Shown: positions 12,921-24,680 of the stretch, in pieces
How the letters are laid out: each line of letters opens with the position of its first letter
Numbering within the stretch: the first letter of the stretch is position 1
Source: Odiellus spinosus
Lineage: Eukaryota > Arthropoda > Arachnida > Opiliones > Phalangiidae
DNA length: 64,000 nucleotides
Assembly: GCA_963920705.1 (NCBI GenBank)
Contig: OY987238.1
Coordinates: 11,526,183 to 11,590,182 of the forward strand
Direction of reading: 5' to 3'
Translations under genes and position numbers: made by a program
The notes under the pieces: generated by a model
Databases searched by the model: none
What the model saw: only the letters and a program-made list of their open reading frames with translations
Told to the model about the DNA's origin: nothing

Positions 12921-13366
12921 TCCGTATTTTTATCGTTGTAAATTAAGGTATCTAATAAACAAATTTACCAATGTCGTTCTAGATTACCAAATACCCTATT
13001 TTCATCGTTCTAAATTACCAAATATCCCATTTTCATCGTTCTAAATTACCAAATATCCCATTTTTATCGTTCTAAATTACCAAATACCCTATTTTCATCG
13101 TTCTAAATTACCAAATACCCTATTTTTATAGTTCTAAATTACTAAATATCCCATTCTTATAGTTCTAAATTACCAAATACCCTACTTTTATCGTTCTAAA
13201 TACAAAATACCCTATTTTTATTCTTCTAAATTACCAAATATCCCATTTTTATCGTTCTAAATTACCAAATACCTTATCTTTATCGTTCTGAATTACCAAA
13301 TACCACATTTTTATCGTTCTAAATTACTAAATACCATATCCTTAACCTTTTAAATTACCAATTACC
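12921..13366. repeat. 31-bp minisatellite, about 13 units
   Basis: A tandem array of a unit close to gttctaaattaccaaatacc followed by ctattttcatc, with variants (atccc/accct; ttttcatc/tttttatc/ttcttatag). Copies are regular from about 12,980 to 13,350, with degenerate units at both ends. It lies within TLK intron 1. Confidence 0.85.
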
Positions 13367-14164
13367 GGAAAAATAAAACAGTACGGCCATAAAGTTTAAA
13401 TACATCTTCAAACCGTTTTTTGTCGATATTTCAAAGTTTTTTTAAATAATAAATTGTAATTTACTGTTTATTTCAGATAGGATAATTTGACGTCTCTACT
13501 ACAGATTACAAACCAAAAAAGCCATATCGTTTGAAATATTAGAGATGTAAAGAGCGATAGCCTTGAATTTTTAAAATAATTATTTTATAGAAAAATAACT
13601 CTGACGCCATCAATGTTTTAGGGAAATATTTTGCACCAACTGAATGAGGTACCGGTTGTGGAAACAAACGATTAAATTAACAATTACGCTGTTAACAATT
13701 TTCGCGCTTTCATATAAATGACCTAAAAACGTATGGAGGGGGATATTCCAACTCACGTTGATAATAACAATAAAAGGTGAAAAAGGCCTAAAGCTAAGCC
13801 TAAATATAAAAGTGGATGTAGAAACTGGCGAGGTAAAAGAGGGGAGCTATCAGCTGGGAAAAGCCAATTCTACAGCTGCTTAGAGCGGATTTTTTGACGC
13901 ACTTCCGGCGGCAGTGCACCCGGTAAGTCCTAGGGATCATTCCTAAAACTACGCCTGAAGAAAAACGATCTGTTATCACCAGAGAATATATCAAGAGGAG
14001 TAGAAGGAAATGCCTTTTCTAAGTTAATTTAAAACGCGTCTTCTAGTTTTAGGAATCTACATCCGATTTTTCGTTATTTCCTTACCCTCGCCGTCTCTTA
14101 TTGGCTGGAATATGTCGTCAGCTTCTAAAGACTAGTTTTATCAATTAAGGGACAGTATGAGGAA

Positions 14165-14330
14165 GTATTTCAGAAATTGAAAAAGCCAATATATTTCGTT
14201 ATTCTATGAAGGAAATTGAAAAGTAAAACTGACGTCACGCGCATGTAAAGAAAACAGCCTCGAGAAATTTTTCAATTTCTAAAGATTAAATTAGTGTGAT
14301 CATAATGACTAGGTTACGTGTCTACTTTAG
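14165..14330. repeat. Dispersed repeat shared with 47.92-48.11 and 50.27-50.44 kb
   Basis: Segments such as gccaatat.tttc.ttattct, gaaaagtaaaac, cgtcacgcg.atgtaaa and aatttctaaagatta recur in order at about 47,920-48,040. A weaker version including aatttctgaagattaaattc and gcgtgtctacttta lies at about 50,360-50,440. Ends are not defined. Confidence 0.5.
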
Positions 14331-16479
14331 AGATATGAGAAACAAACACGTCAAGTTTACTATGCTATAGATTAAAAAAAAAATTTAAGAATAAACAGCC
14401 ATATCAGCTCCACGCCTTTGACTATACTATGGTCTATGGGAAGATAACACGGAGTGATACTACTCTATGAAAAAAGATTAGGAAAAAAAGAGCCACTCCA
14501 AAAATTTAGTAGTATTACAAAAATAACTGAAAGAATAGTGTTGAAGGCTACATGAAAATATTTCCCTTCACACGCAGGTTTATATTATAGGCTTTCCCTA
14601 GTCTCACTTCAATAACAGTCAAATCACGAACGACATAGTCGTAATCTATGTTCGAGTTGACAGCACGTACAAAGCTATTCTATTATATATTTCAATGATA
14701 TGAAATGATAGATATTGAAGGGTTACTAGCTTCGTACCTGGTGAAAATTCAAATTGATATATTATCGCGATTGAATTGACAAGAATTACTTTACTCTCCC
14801 ATACGATTTAACATTAAGTATAAATACGAGTTAGGCTTAAGTACATTACAAACATCTCGCGAATATAGTATTATCAAAAATCTATCTATAAGGGGCAAAG
14901 TTCAAGCGGACTTTTACACAACATTAAACTTCTTAGAGAAGAAAATAGTCTCATTTAACAAGATAAAAATATTTGAAAAAGGCATTGCTACTCTAGTGGA
15001 CGACCCCCTGATCTTTTTTTCTCAGGTTGGGTAAGAAAAGATAAGTTTAATTCAAACGGAATTTTCTTCGCTGTTAAGACTGCGGTTGAGACGTATACAC
15101 TAAAGTTTAGGCTAATACCCGTTGCAAACTCGGTACAAGAAGGTGGGATAGAGGAATGGAATAAGCCTACGCTTTACCAGCTTTATGGCAAGGCAACTTC
15201 TCAGTGGAGAGAAAGCTTAATCCGATCTAAAGAATTCCCTTCGGTAAAAGCGGATACCAAACTAGGAGATGCAATGTCAAATTAACGTGTCGGATACAAA
15301 GCGAGATGGTTGTCAGCGAGTGTAAACCTATGATACCTAGAGACTCTATAACCCAAGATATACGCTGGATATCTAGCTTAAAATGCAAACTAAATTTGAC
15401 TATAAGTTTCGAAAAGCGATGTAGTCTGAACAGGGAGCTTGGAGGATGGATTGTACATTCAAAGGTGTATTCTAGAACCATTTTATTTAGGTGAAAATTG
15501 CACCAACAAGCTAACCAAAGAGGTCATAAGAGGTATGGGAGTAGAATCTAACGAATAGTTTTGAGTTCTCCGATCTATTTACACTATTTTCATATCCTCC
15601 CACACTTTAAGAGATTTTTCTCATCGGGATTATGGTTCATTTTACAGGAAAGCAAAATGTCAAGGGGGAAAGAAATAATTAAGTTATTTAACTGTTTTAC
15701 CAAGGACGAATACAATAATTTCCCTACAAAGGATGACACCGAGATGAGATTAAGCCTATGACGTTTCAAGGTCTATTTTGTAGCCTTTCTATATTTTACA
15801 AATTCAAATTTGAAAGTTATTTTTCAATATTTTAAAGTTATTTTTTTCTCCGTATTACAAATTCAGCGTATTTTCTCTTAGCTGCTTGCAAATACCAAGA
15901 AATTGATTCCCAAAAATATTTTCGTCCTCCAGGGTCTAGCGCAAATTTATGCCAAATTTTTAATCTTTTCTTGATAATTTCTATAAATTTATGCCAATCT
16001 ACTAATTTACAGGTTTGTAACACTCATGTAGGATAGAATAGTATCATTTCTACAGAGTAATAATAAGAAAAAAATTATAATCTCGGCTATAACATAATTT
16101 GTTCGAAAACAAATTCAATGACATCATTGGGCGTAACTTTTTTTTTTTTTTATTTCCTAACGCGGTGGACAGATTAATACTATAAATAGACACAGTCAAA
16201 GTCGAGTTGGGCCCTAAACTAATTTATACACTTCTACCAACGCTTCTCGATTCTTAGAAATGAAAATAATCGTAACTTCGACACCCGCTGTAAAGTTATT
16301 CTGGCAAAGTGTAAAAGACTATGGTTATCTTCAAGTTGAGTTTACACCGGGGTCAAACACAAAGTTCCTTATTTCTCACGTCAACGGTTATCATCGTGTG
16401 AAATTTGAGTTGTTACTACTTTTTTCCATTACTTAAGCTTACGTTAAACAGAAGTATAGAAATACTATCGTATCCACTA

Positions 16480-16800
16480 CCGACTTAGACTGAATTATTG
16501 TAAAATGACTATTTATTAATTCAACTTTAGTTTACACTAAACCCGAAAGGGGATCTTTAGTTATTAAACAGTTTATCTCGTATGGTATTCAGAACTAGCG
16601 TGGTTTCGTGTTTAGTGCAAACTTAGATTGAATTATTGTAAAAATGTCTATATACACCTAGCCAACTTTAGTGTACACTAAAAACGAAAGGGGATCTTTA
16701 CTTCTTACAGCGTTTATCTCGTATGGTATTCAGAATCAGCGTGGTTTCGCGCCTAGTGCAAACTTAGTTTGAATTGTGTCAAAATGACTATACATCGTTT
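16480..16800. repeat. About 141-bp tandem repeat, 2-2.3 copies
   Basis: gaaaggggatcttta occurs at 16,545 and 16,686 (offset 141). It is followed in both copies by tttatctcgtatggtattcag, gcgtggtttcg, tagtgcaaacttag and gaatt.tgt.aaaatg. A partial third copy precedes it (cttagactgaattattg near 16,483). No coding capacity. Confidence 0.75.
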
Positions 16801-19275
16801 CCAGCTACTGTTCGCATCGAGAGCTAATATTGGTTTCGTTACATCTATAAGGAACATCGTGATGGTTCCTTACAGTTTAGTACCAGTTGCAAACTAAGGA
16901 CGTAACGCGTAAGAGCTAGCTAGTCCTTCCCTTCGCCCCCTCTCTCCCCCTCTCTCATTTTACGGAAAACCGAGTTTTGCCGAACCGAGAACGACTCTTT
17001 GGAGTCTTCTCGGTGGCGTTTGGCTAGAATACTAGATCGCGATCCTTTTCTCTGACGTCCGCCACGTTTCCAGATTGAAAATATACGCCATTACTACCGC
17101 CCTAAATAACAGACACGGATTAAAGAGAGAAACTTGAAAAACATTCGAGACGCCTACTCTTAAACGAATAGTTAAAATACCTAAGCCTAAATTTCAAATT
17201 CTAGACGGTTTTCGATTGAAAAGTTTCACTTATATTCCTCATCATCTCTTTAATGATTTAAAGTAATTAAAATGAAAGTAAATATTACTCGTATATCTAG
17301 GAGTATACAGTTTTTGAATTTTCCCAGAATTTAAAAATATCTAAACGATATTTTCCTGAGATTATGATCATTTAAAGGCTTCCCCCTGACTTCATGTCCA
17401 TCTAAATGCTTTCCCCGGACTTTATGGACCCTCAAAATGAACTCAGATCCCAGAGTTCATGACCATGAGAACCCTCTTATCACTTTTTCCATATCCAATG
17501 TCTAGTTACGCGTTAAATAATTTCGGTTTATACACAAACATTCCACCCAGATAATGAATTTTCGAAAATAATTATTTGAACTTTGACTCATTAAACAATT
17601 TATGAAATAAATAATCTTTAACTTTTCCAGAATCTCGGGACCATTCTAAACTATTAAAATTTGCAAATAAAGGATACAATTTTAACAAGGGTCATAGGTC
17701 ATAATTCCTTATCTAAACATCAATTTCTAAAAACCAAAAAAATCCAGCCGCTTATAGATAGATATTGATCAGAAAATCTGGCACGAACTGGTACCTTGTA
17801 GATACGCAATCTAGGAGAAATCGTAAACAAGGCTAAAACTTCTAAGATTACTCCTCCTCAGCAGTTAAACTAAAAATTCTACATAACCATTCTTGTAATA
17901 AAAACACTACATAGAGGCTCGCTGGCGACAGAAAAAAATTGATTATGAAATTCCTAACGGCGCAATGTTAGTACCTATACCCAAAAACAGTACTGGTATA
18001 GACACAAAATAATAAAAAAGAAAATTTGACTCTCTATAATACAGAGATTCTGAAGCCTTTGCTTAAACGCGATTTATAACACCTTAGATTTGCAGCGAAT
18101 GTAACTCTAAATTCTACGAATATCATTACGTATTGTGATAGAGCGGGTACTAGATTCGTACGAGCTGCAAAGTCAAGGTGGATGGTTCATCAAAGAAGAC
18201 ATAATAAAGTTAAATGCTAAAGCTTTATATATCATCTAACATATTTTCTCTACTTCCCCTAACATCGCTTCATTCCCGCGCAACTCGCGTAAACATTTAA
18301 GGTCATTTCACGGAGATATATTGAATAGAGTAAAAGGCACGACCCCTAAATATCTCTCTCTCTCTAGTTTACCGGTTTTTTCTTCCTTCCCTAACAACGA
18401 TTCATTAGGCTTAACATTTCGTACGAATATAAGTAACAATGATAGTTTTTAACGGCGAAAACGAGGGAGCGGAACGAACGTTTATCCCACCAGCCAGAAA
18501 AAAAATATTACACGCGGATAACTCTTTTCGAGATAAAAGAATCGGACGGCCATCATGATTTTTTGAGTGAAAAAAAAAAAGGAAGGGGGGACCGGAGGGA
18601 ATTCCTCAACGGGGAAACGCAAATTACGGACGAATCTATTCCAAACTCGCGACTATTATGGGGGGGTGGAACCGTTTTTAAAAATGTGTAAAGTTGTAAA
18701 CATCATACGACGACGCCATATTTGTTAATTTTTATATCCCTTAAAATTATTCAAAAGTTCCGCAATTTCTACTATATAATTCAAGATATTAGATTAACGA
18801 AATTTATCAGATTTCCTGGTTTAACAGTTACAATATAATTTTTAATAGAAAAAGGATTAATTTTCTTTTATAATAAATGTAAACCCCAGTGAAAAGTTTC
18901 CCTAAATTATAAAGTCTTATGTTTTGATACCAATTGTGTTTTAAGCCTATATCGGCAAACGAGGGTAGACCTTGGGTCTAAAAATAGAAACTATATTTTA
19001 TTAATGGACCCATGTGTCAAAATGATCTCTAAAATGGAAGTTTTCTAACTTCAGCTCGATTTCCAAATTATCTGATTCGAATTTTCTCGACTTCGCGATC
19101 GACGTTCTCACCCGATACTTTCTATTACGTATTTCCACTCTAAAATTAATTTTAGGGTTGTTTTAATTGAACCCGACGCTAAGCCTCGGCGAGGTTCGTA
19201 TATTAGTACGCCGGCTGTCGAAGGGATGGATGAACGCGGGGCGCCCTCTTATAAACCTCCCGTCATATATATTAC

Positions 19276-19610
19276 CTGTATATGTTACTGGTGAGTAGAG
19301 AAAGCCAATCGGCTCCTCCCAAGGCCAACGACGGGTCAGCGCCAGGAGCCACCGAGGGCTGAACCCGGCTGGCCGAAGTGGCCAACTCCATGGGTCGCAC
19401 GATAATGGTTTCGCAATCGTCGTTGTAATATCCGCCGTCCGAAGTAGGGGTCCTAGTTTGGGGTCCTCCGCGCACCCGCTCATCCGGGAGGCCACCCCTA
19501 CCGCCTAAAGGAGACCCTATATCCCCATGATTCGCGATGGTCGAGGCCGAAACGATGCTCGTCGTTGAGGTGGTCACCGTGGAGGTTGATGGCAGACCCA
19601 ATCCGCACAT
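19276..19610 (-). CDS. TLK: Tousled-like kinase, coding exon 1 (N terminus)
   Basis: This minus-strand exon opens with ATG at 19,610 and encodes 111 residues plus two bases of the next codon, ending TACAG|gtaata. It starts MCGLGLPSTSTVTTSTTSIV and is rich in Ser, Thr and Gly, as expected of the unstructured TLK N terminus; it has no recognisable domain. An in-frame TAG at 19,625-19,623 precedes the ATG, so this is the first Met of the frame. The link to the TLK exon at 462-546 is inferred. The phase matches (AG|G restores Arg112), the strand matches, the exon sits in a CpG-rich island expected for a housekeeping promoter, and no other coding exon competes. Residues 1-111 would be an extension upstream of the conserved block. 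It could instead belong to an unrecognised gene. Confidence 0.65.
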
Positions 19611-20345
19611 ACAGACCGCGCGCTAAACGGTAGCGGTAATCCAAATTCGGTCACGAGACGCGCGCACAGTAATCCACACCGCAACGCAAATCCGAAACGT
19701 TTGTCGTTTTACGAAAAAAACAAAAAAACACAATGGCGACGAAATTCTTAGGGAAAAGACGGAAAATCGAGCCCGACCTTCTCCCGGCGATTTCTACAAC
19801 GCGAATGGCTCGAGTGTGTGTTATGATTACGACTACGGTCTTCTCGGTTCGTGGAAACAGGGGCGCAAAACCCTAGGAACGATGGGTTCGCGCGAAGAGA
19901 GCGTTACACGAGGGACGCTGGGACGGCGAGGAGAAAAGATCAGCGGGCCAGCCAAGAGCCGCTATAGCTAAATAAAGGAGGGGGGAGGACGGAGGGGAGG
20001 GAGGGGTGACTCCCCGCGAGAGAGTGAAGAACCCCGCGTATAGGAGCGGAGGTAAAGCCAGGGAGAAGCGAAATAGCAGGCAGATTTGCGCTAGAAGCCC
20101 CGAAGAACGAACGGGAGGAAAAGGGGAAGGAGGGAGAAACCAACCGAATTCGGATAGGGGGAGGGAGAAGGAGAAATGCCTCGCCGAAGAGAGGCGCGAA
20201 CCCGAGGGGGGAGGGGTGGAGGGAGGAGGAGAAGAGAACGCTCGACTACGACAGCCCGAAAACTGCTCGGCTAAAGCTTGACCTAAAATGTCTGACGCAT
20301 CGGAGAACGACAGCCTTGTACAATATAGCCAGGGCGGAGAAGACT
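19611..20345 (-). promoter_or_regulatory. GC/CpG-rich promoter and 5' UTR island of TLK
   Basis: The sequence upstream of the TLK start is markedly GC- and CpG-rich compared with the window. It includes cgcgcgc clusters and a purine-rich plus strand (about 19,975-20,260, repeated ggaggg and gagaagg). No TATA box stands out, which fits a dispersed CpG-type promoter. On the plus strand a 47-codon frame (19,733-19,876, MATKFLGKRRKIEPDLL) and a 19-codon frame near 20,288 also open here. They may be chance or divergent short ORFs. Confidence 0.5.
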
Positions 20346-22990
20346 AGCGAACCGGCCGAACCGCGAGAACGCCGGAAACCGGGGACAAAATCGCTTTCCT
20401 AAATCCGAAATACCTTTTCCCCTCGAAAACTCTCATCACCGGTACACGCGGACCACCATTTTTCGACTTTTCTATCCTTTTTAGTTCCTTCCCAACGATC
20501 GGAGAGCCTTAAAACGCGATATTATATACAAAATTTCCAAACCACGATTAACGCCTCTACTTTACGTACAAATACGCGTTACTATCATAAACGTAGTTAT
20601 AATAAAATGGGACAGAAGAAGTCGCCAAGTTTTGGCTCGAGTCCTTTTTTGCCAACGCGCCTCTACTCAATCCGAAACGCGACTCGGATCTGTCGATAAA
20701 AATCCATTATTTCTACTCTTCGTGTTAAACGCCTCCATTTACAGTCAAAATTAAGTTCGCGTGGGGAAAATACAACATAAAGGTTACATCCCTCCTCCAC
20801 CGCTATTCTTAACGCGCGATTATAAGAAAAACGAGACAGGTTTCACTCCAGGTTTAATGCCTCTACTCTGGAATTACGCGCGCGCTATCGAATTATAAGT
20901 ATCGGAATAAGGCAGTCTCGCGTTTATGTCCTACCCCGATACGAGACTATGAACTACGCCACGAGTAACCTACGCGAAGCGATCGGTAAAAAACATTTCA
21001 CTCCGCCAGGCTCTATTTTTCCATCCTTCTATAGGGTAGTTCGCGATAAAAACCGACAGACTGACTACTTTCTAGCGAAACTACTATAACGAAACTAAAG
21101 AGAGAGGCCAATGTTTCGCGTGAAGAAAAAAAAATATATCAAAACTCTACCTCGGGGAATGCGAAAAAGAACTTTTTGAAAAAGGGGGGGACGGTAGGTT
21201 TAAGATGATGAGATGAACTATTTTCCAGGGATTTCTACTCCACCCTCTCCACTATAAATAACCCCTCCTTGTCGCTTTCGAAATAACTATCTAATATTTC
21301 CTTCATAATCACAGAAGAAATATTCAAATATAGAGGGTGTTAACTAGTTTACGCCGTTTTTATTGAAATAATTAGGTCACTAAACAATACGTTATAATAT
21401 CCCGCTTACGCTTTTGCCGTAAACGCAACTCTCAAAAATGACTTTACGAATGATCCCCGTTTCCACTCCCCAGTTTAAAAGTTTCCGGAAACTAGGTTTT
21501 TTTCCATATACATCATTACGAGCCTTATAAGAGGGGGAATGAAAATCTATACGCTAGTAGGGACTAAGGGAAGACAAATAAATGAGCTTAGAGGCCGCGA
21601 GTGTTACTATGACGTTAGGACTAAATATTTCGAAAGGCAGACAGCTGACGTTATTGGAGAAATATCCGACATTTTGTCTATTTAAGCGTATAATTTAGCT
21701 TTATTGGATTACGGATATTTCTGAGAATTGGTATAAAGAAATAAGCCACTTGTTGAGCCTTGGTTTAGGCTTATCGATATTTGAAAAGTTAAGTAACATT
21801 ATTCAAGGTCACGTCATAATGACGAGGTGAGTGATAGCGAGAGCAAATACTTAGAATCGAGCCTAAAACAGAGAGTTTGTTTTTGAAATAACAAAATTTT
21901 CAATATATTTTTGGTTCATATACTAGATTAAAAATATCAAGTCTCCGAGGGACTATTATTCTTATCTTGTCAAGGGGTCGTTCATATAGTTGCAAACAAT
22001 AGGGAAAACCCGTCTATCTTAAAGGTACATCCTAAAATAATAATTGAGTTTTATTTCATAACCTATTCCAGAAAAAGAAATTCAGTACCCAGTATCAGCA
22101 AACTTAAACTCTGAGATAAGATTGATTGGAGACATTCAAGGGTTAAGAGGCTGCAGTCGACGTAAAAATTGAAATTCTCAATTGCTGATGCCAATGAGAG
22201 TTCGTCTTTTAAATGGCGCGTGAACCCAAGGCTATTTTATAATATCAACCATTGGTCAGTCGCCCCAGCAACTCACTTTTCTCGAGAATTTTCCCACGCT
22301 ATAATTTCTTTGAAATAGATTTAGGCTTAGCTGTAAATTACAGCAAAATCTTTCGTTTCTGAACTAAAATAACTTCGGTATCCCTTTAAACTTGCATCGA
22401 GCTATAGAGATAACAATATCCCTATAGAAAATTATTTAAATCAGCCGATAATGAATTTTTATTTAATAAGCACCTGTAAAAGTGTTCGAACAGTCGTACG
22501 CTCGTGTTCACGGAGAAGTGTGCCCAAAAGGGCAAAATTCAAATATATGCAGTTATTTTGTATGTTAAATCGTATTATTTATTTTATAAAACCTGTATAT
22601 CGGGTCTATAAATTGACGAAAACTATAATTAAGGGGTAATTCCATAGAGAAAAAGTTAGAATTCACGCTATTAAGTAATGGGAAACCATAAATAGGTCAT
22701 ACTAGTGCGACTACGAAAAAAAAAAAAATACTCCACCCATTTAGATTCCTCAGTACTTTTAATATAAATACGTTAATCTATAAAAGATTAATGCATTTTT
22801 GTATCAAAAATAAAAAAGATTATTTGTAACCCTTACCCTTAATTATTAAGATATTAAATATTAGTAATAATCATGCCATTAATTTTAGTATAAACTAATC
22901 TTAGTATAAACAAGATTAAAAATAGTTAAAATATCGGTACATGTGCCTACATGCCATGAAGGCTAATTAGAATTAATTGAAATCTAAAAC
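20346..22990. other. Region upstream of TLK, no gene recognised
   Basis: CpG-containing sequence continues to about 21.2 kb and then becomes AT-rich. A copy of the 'cctgtaaaagtgttc' dispersed repeat lies at about 22,467-22,540. No ORF of coding character was found. An enhancer or distal promoter function for TLK at 20.3-21.2 kb is possible but unproven. Confidence 0.4.
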
Positions 22991-23011
22991 ATGCATAAGA
23001 AATTTATTTAT

Positions 23012-23205
23012 TTAAAGGGAGAATGCAACAAATTACTTTCTATCGATTCCTTATTTGACATTATAAATCCAATTAATTTTTTTCAATTTCAATAACTTTT
23101 TCAACTTAATATTCGTTTGTAATTTTTTTTACTGGATTAGGCCTATTTAAATCATAAGAAATTGAAAGAAAAATCACGTGTTATCAAGTTGCACTATCCC
23201 TTTAA
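23012..23205. mobile_element. TTAA-flanked MITE, about 186 bp
   Basis: Starts TTAA|AGGGAGAATGCAAC (TTAA at 23,012-23,015) and ends GTTGCACTATCCCT|TTAA (TTAA at 23,202-23,205). The terminal inverted repeats are about 14 bp. The interior shares cgattccttat and actggattaggcctattta with the larger foldback element at 43.3 kb. A TTAA target duplication is the hallmark of piggyBac-like elements; with no ORF this would be a non-autonomous copy. Confidence 0.7.
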
Positions 23206-24289
23206 ATAAAATTCCACTCTAAGATAATATTTTTACATAAAAATATTAGATTAAAAAAGACACAATAAAACAAATCTGATTAAACGTGTCGTTAAAAACA
23301 TTCCATAGTATGAAACAAACTATAAATAGTAGTTACGGCACTACAATTCAAATAAAAAGAAGAGCGAAGGATAAATAAGTTGCCCCCTAGAGCAACGAAG
23401 TATAGAGTAATAATAGAGGGTTTTTAACGCAAGCTCTTTTACTCTACTTGTCGCTTATTTAGGGGAAACTAGCATCGCGTACCGACACCGTCCACCTTCG
23501 CGAAAGATAGAAGCTGGAACAGCCCTCCCTTTCAAGTTTTGCTACAAAGCTATCTAGAATCCCCCCTGCCTTTCCCCCCAGAACTCTCTCGACTGACGAT
23601 TGACGAAAACTTAAAGCCCTACTAACACGAGCATCATTTATAATAATCATCTCGTAATATAAATATTGATTACTTCAAAAGTTAATTACTTTAGAATTTT
23701 GTATGTTATTCTAATATAAAAAAGAAAATTCTATTCCACGATTTACTGGCCCTTTAACGTTCGTTTCCCCGTGAAATAGTATTTATCCAATAAATAGCTG
23801 GTTACATTTTTGACATGACGTCATAGAATTGTAATAAAAAAACTTTATTTCTAAGAAAAGTAAGGAGTATTTATTGACTCCGTATTTATCATTAAGTAAT
23901 GGAAGAGAGTCGATCAAATTCTGATGGATTATAAATTATTTAAGCCGTGAGAATTTACATATACTCTTAAGCTACGTTCACACTAGACACTTTGGAACCG
24001 ATTTCAAACCATTTTGGATGTACAAATCGATTTTTCACGCTAATTATATATAACTCTCTATATTTCACCCCAAAATTTTCAATTTTGACCTTTACATAAC
24101 AGTTAAAAATGGTTTCTCTAGTGAGAACACGGCTTAAAAATAAACTTCACACCCCCTTTAAAACTACACCAACTACAACTGCGGGTAGCGTAGAGATGAT
24201 TCAAAAAAGCGAGTTTATAAGGGAAATTTATTTAAGTTCTAGAAAAACAGGGATAAGTACTATGCGAATGGATCTTGAGAGACGGGAGG

Positions 24290-24680
24290 GCGAATAAGGG
24301 GTCGGAAGAGGAGAAATGTTGGTAAAGAGAGAGGGTAGTTTCGTTCCGTCAACTTTAACTTGACACTAGTGGGGGAAGGTCGACGTTCCGCCTGGAATAA
24401 AGCGAGTCTCGGGCGCGGAGATAGAGAGAGAGAGAGAGAGAAGAGGAGAGAAACGGAAAACCTGAGAATGCTATTGGGCTGCAGGCTCCGGAACGTTTAT
24501 TCTTTTTATATCAAAATCAAGTTAAACGGGCAGCGGAACTTAAACCGCGCGCGCGGTTCAACAATGCTTTTAACGTCGAGATAACTTCGTCGCCTATTGG
24601 TTGCTTTCTACCCCACCCCCCTCTCCCTGTCCCGAGGGCTAAACGCCAGCTTAACTTGCCAAAAGTGACAACAGGCAAAT
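24290..24680. promoter_or_regulatory. GC-rich island with GA microsatellite, CCAAT box and CG palindrome
   Basis: A GC-rich island in AT-rich surroundings. It contains a GA run (about 24,422-24,441), the 16-bp palindrome AACCGCGCGCGCGGTT (24,543-24,558) and cctattggttgc (an inverted CCAAT box near 24,593). The reading frames at 24,109-24,297 and 24,360-24,584 have no known domain. It resembles a promoter or enhancer, but no gene can be attached to it. Confidence 0.35.

Larger units (their letters stand above)
547..19275 (-). other. TLK intron 1 (about 18.7 kb), repeat-rich with GC/GA islands
   Basis: Bounded by CAG|gtaata at the exon 1 end and tttcag|G at the exon 2 start. From low to high coordinates it holds: homopolymers (A tract about 940-967, C tracts 1009-1020 and 1233-1248); mobile-element-like repeats at about 3.48-3.69, 5.49-5.74 and 11.94-12.37 kb; GA/CT-rich, GC-richer islands at about 4.69-5.06, 7.02-7.26 and 8.1-8.35 kb; overlapping short minus-strand reading frames at 8.64-9.20 kb; a 31-bp minisatellite at 12.92-13.37 kb; and a 141-bp tandem repeat near 16.48-16.80 kb. 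The rest is unremarkable AT-rich sequence. No exon between the two TLK exons was recognised, but a small one could have been missed. Confidence 0.6.

Noticed and set aside
19163-19495. 110-codon minus-strand frame overlapping TLK exon 1
   Set aside because: A shifted-frame shadow of exon 1. The other frame has the in-phase donor and a plausible TLK N terminus.
20006-20281. 91-codon plus-strand frame rich in R, E, G
   Set aside because: It lies in purine-rich sequence of the TLK promoter island. Low-complexity composition explains the absence of stops, and no domain is visible.
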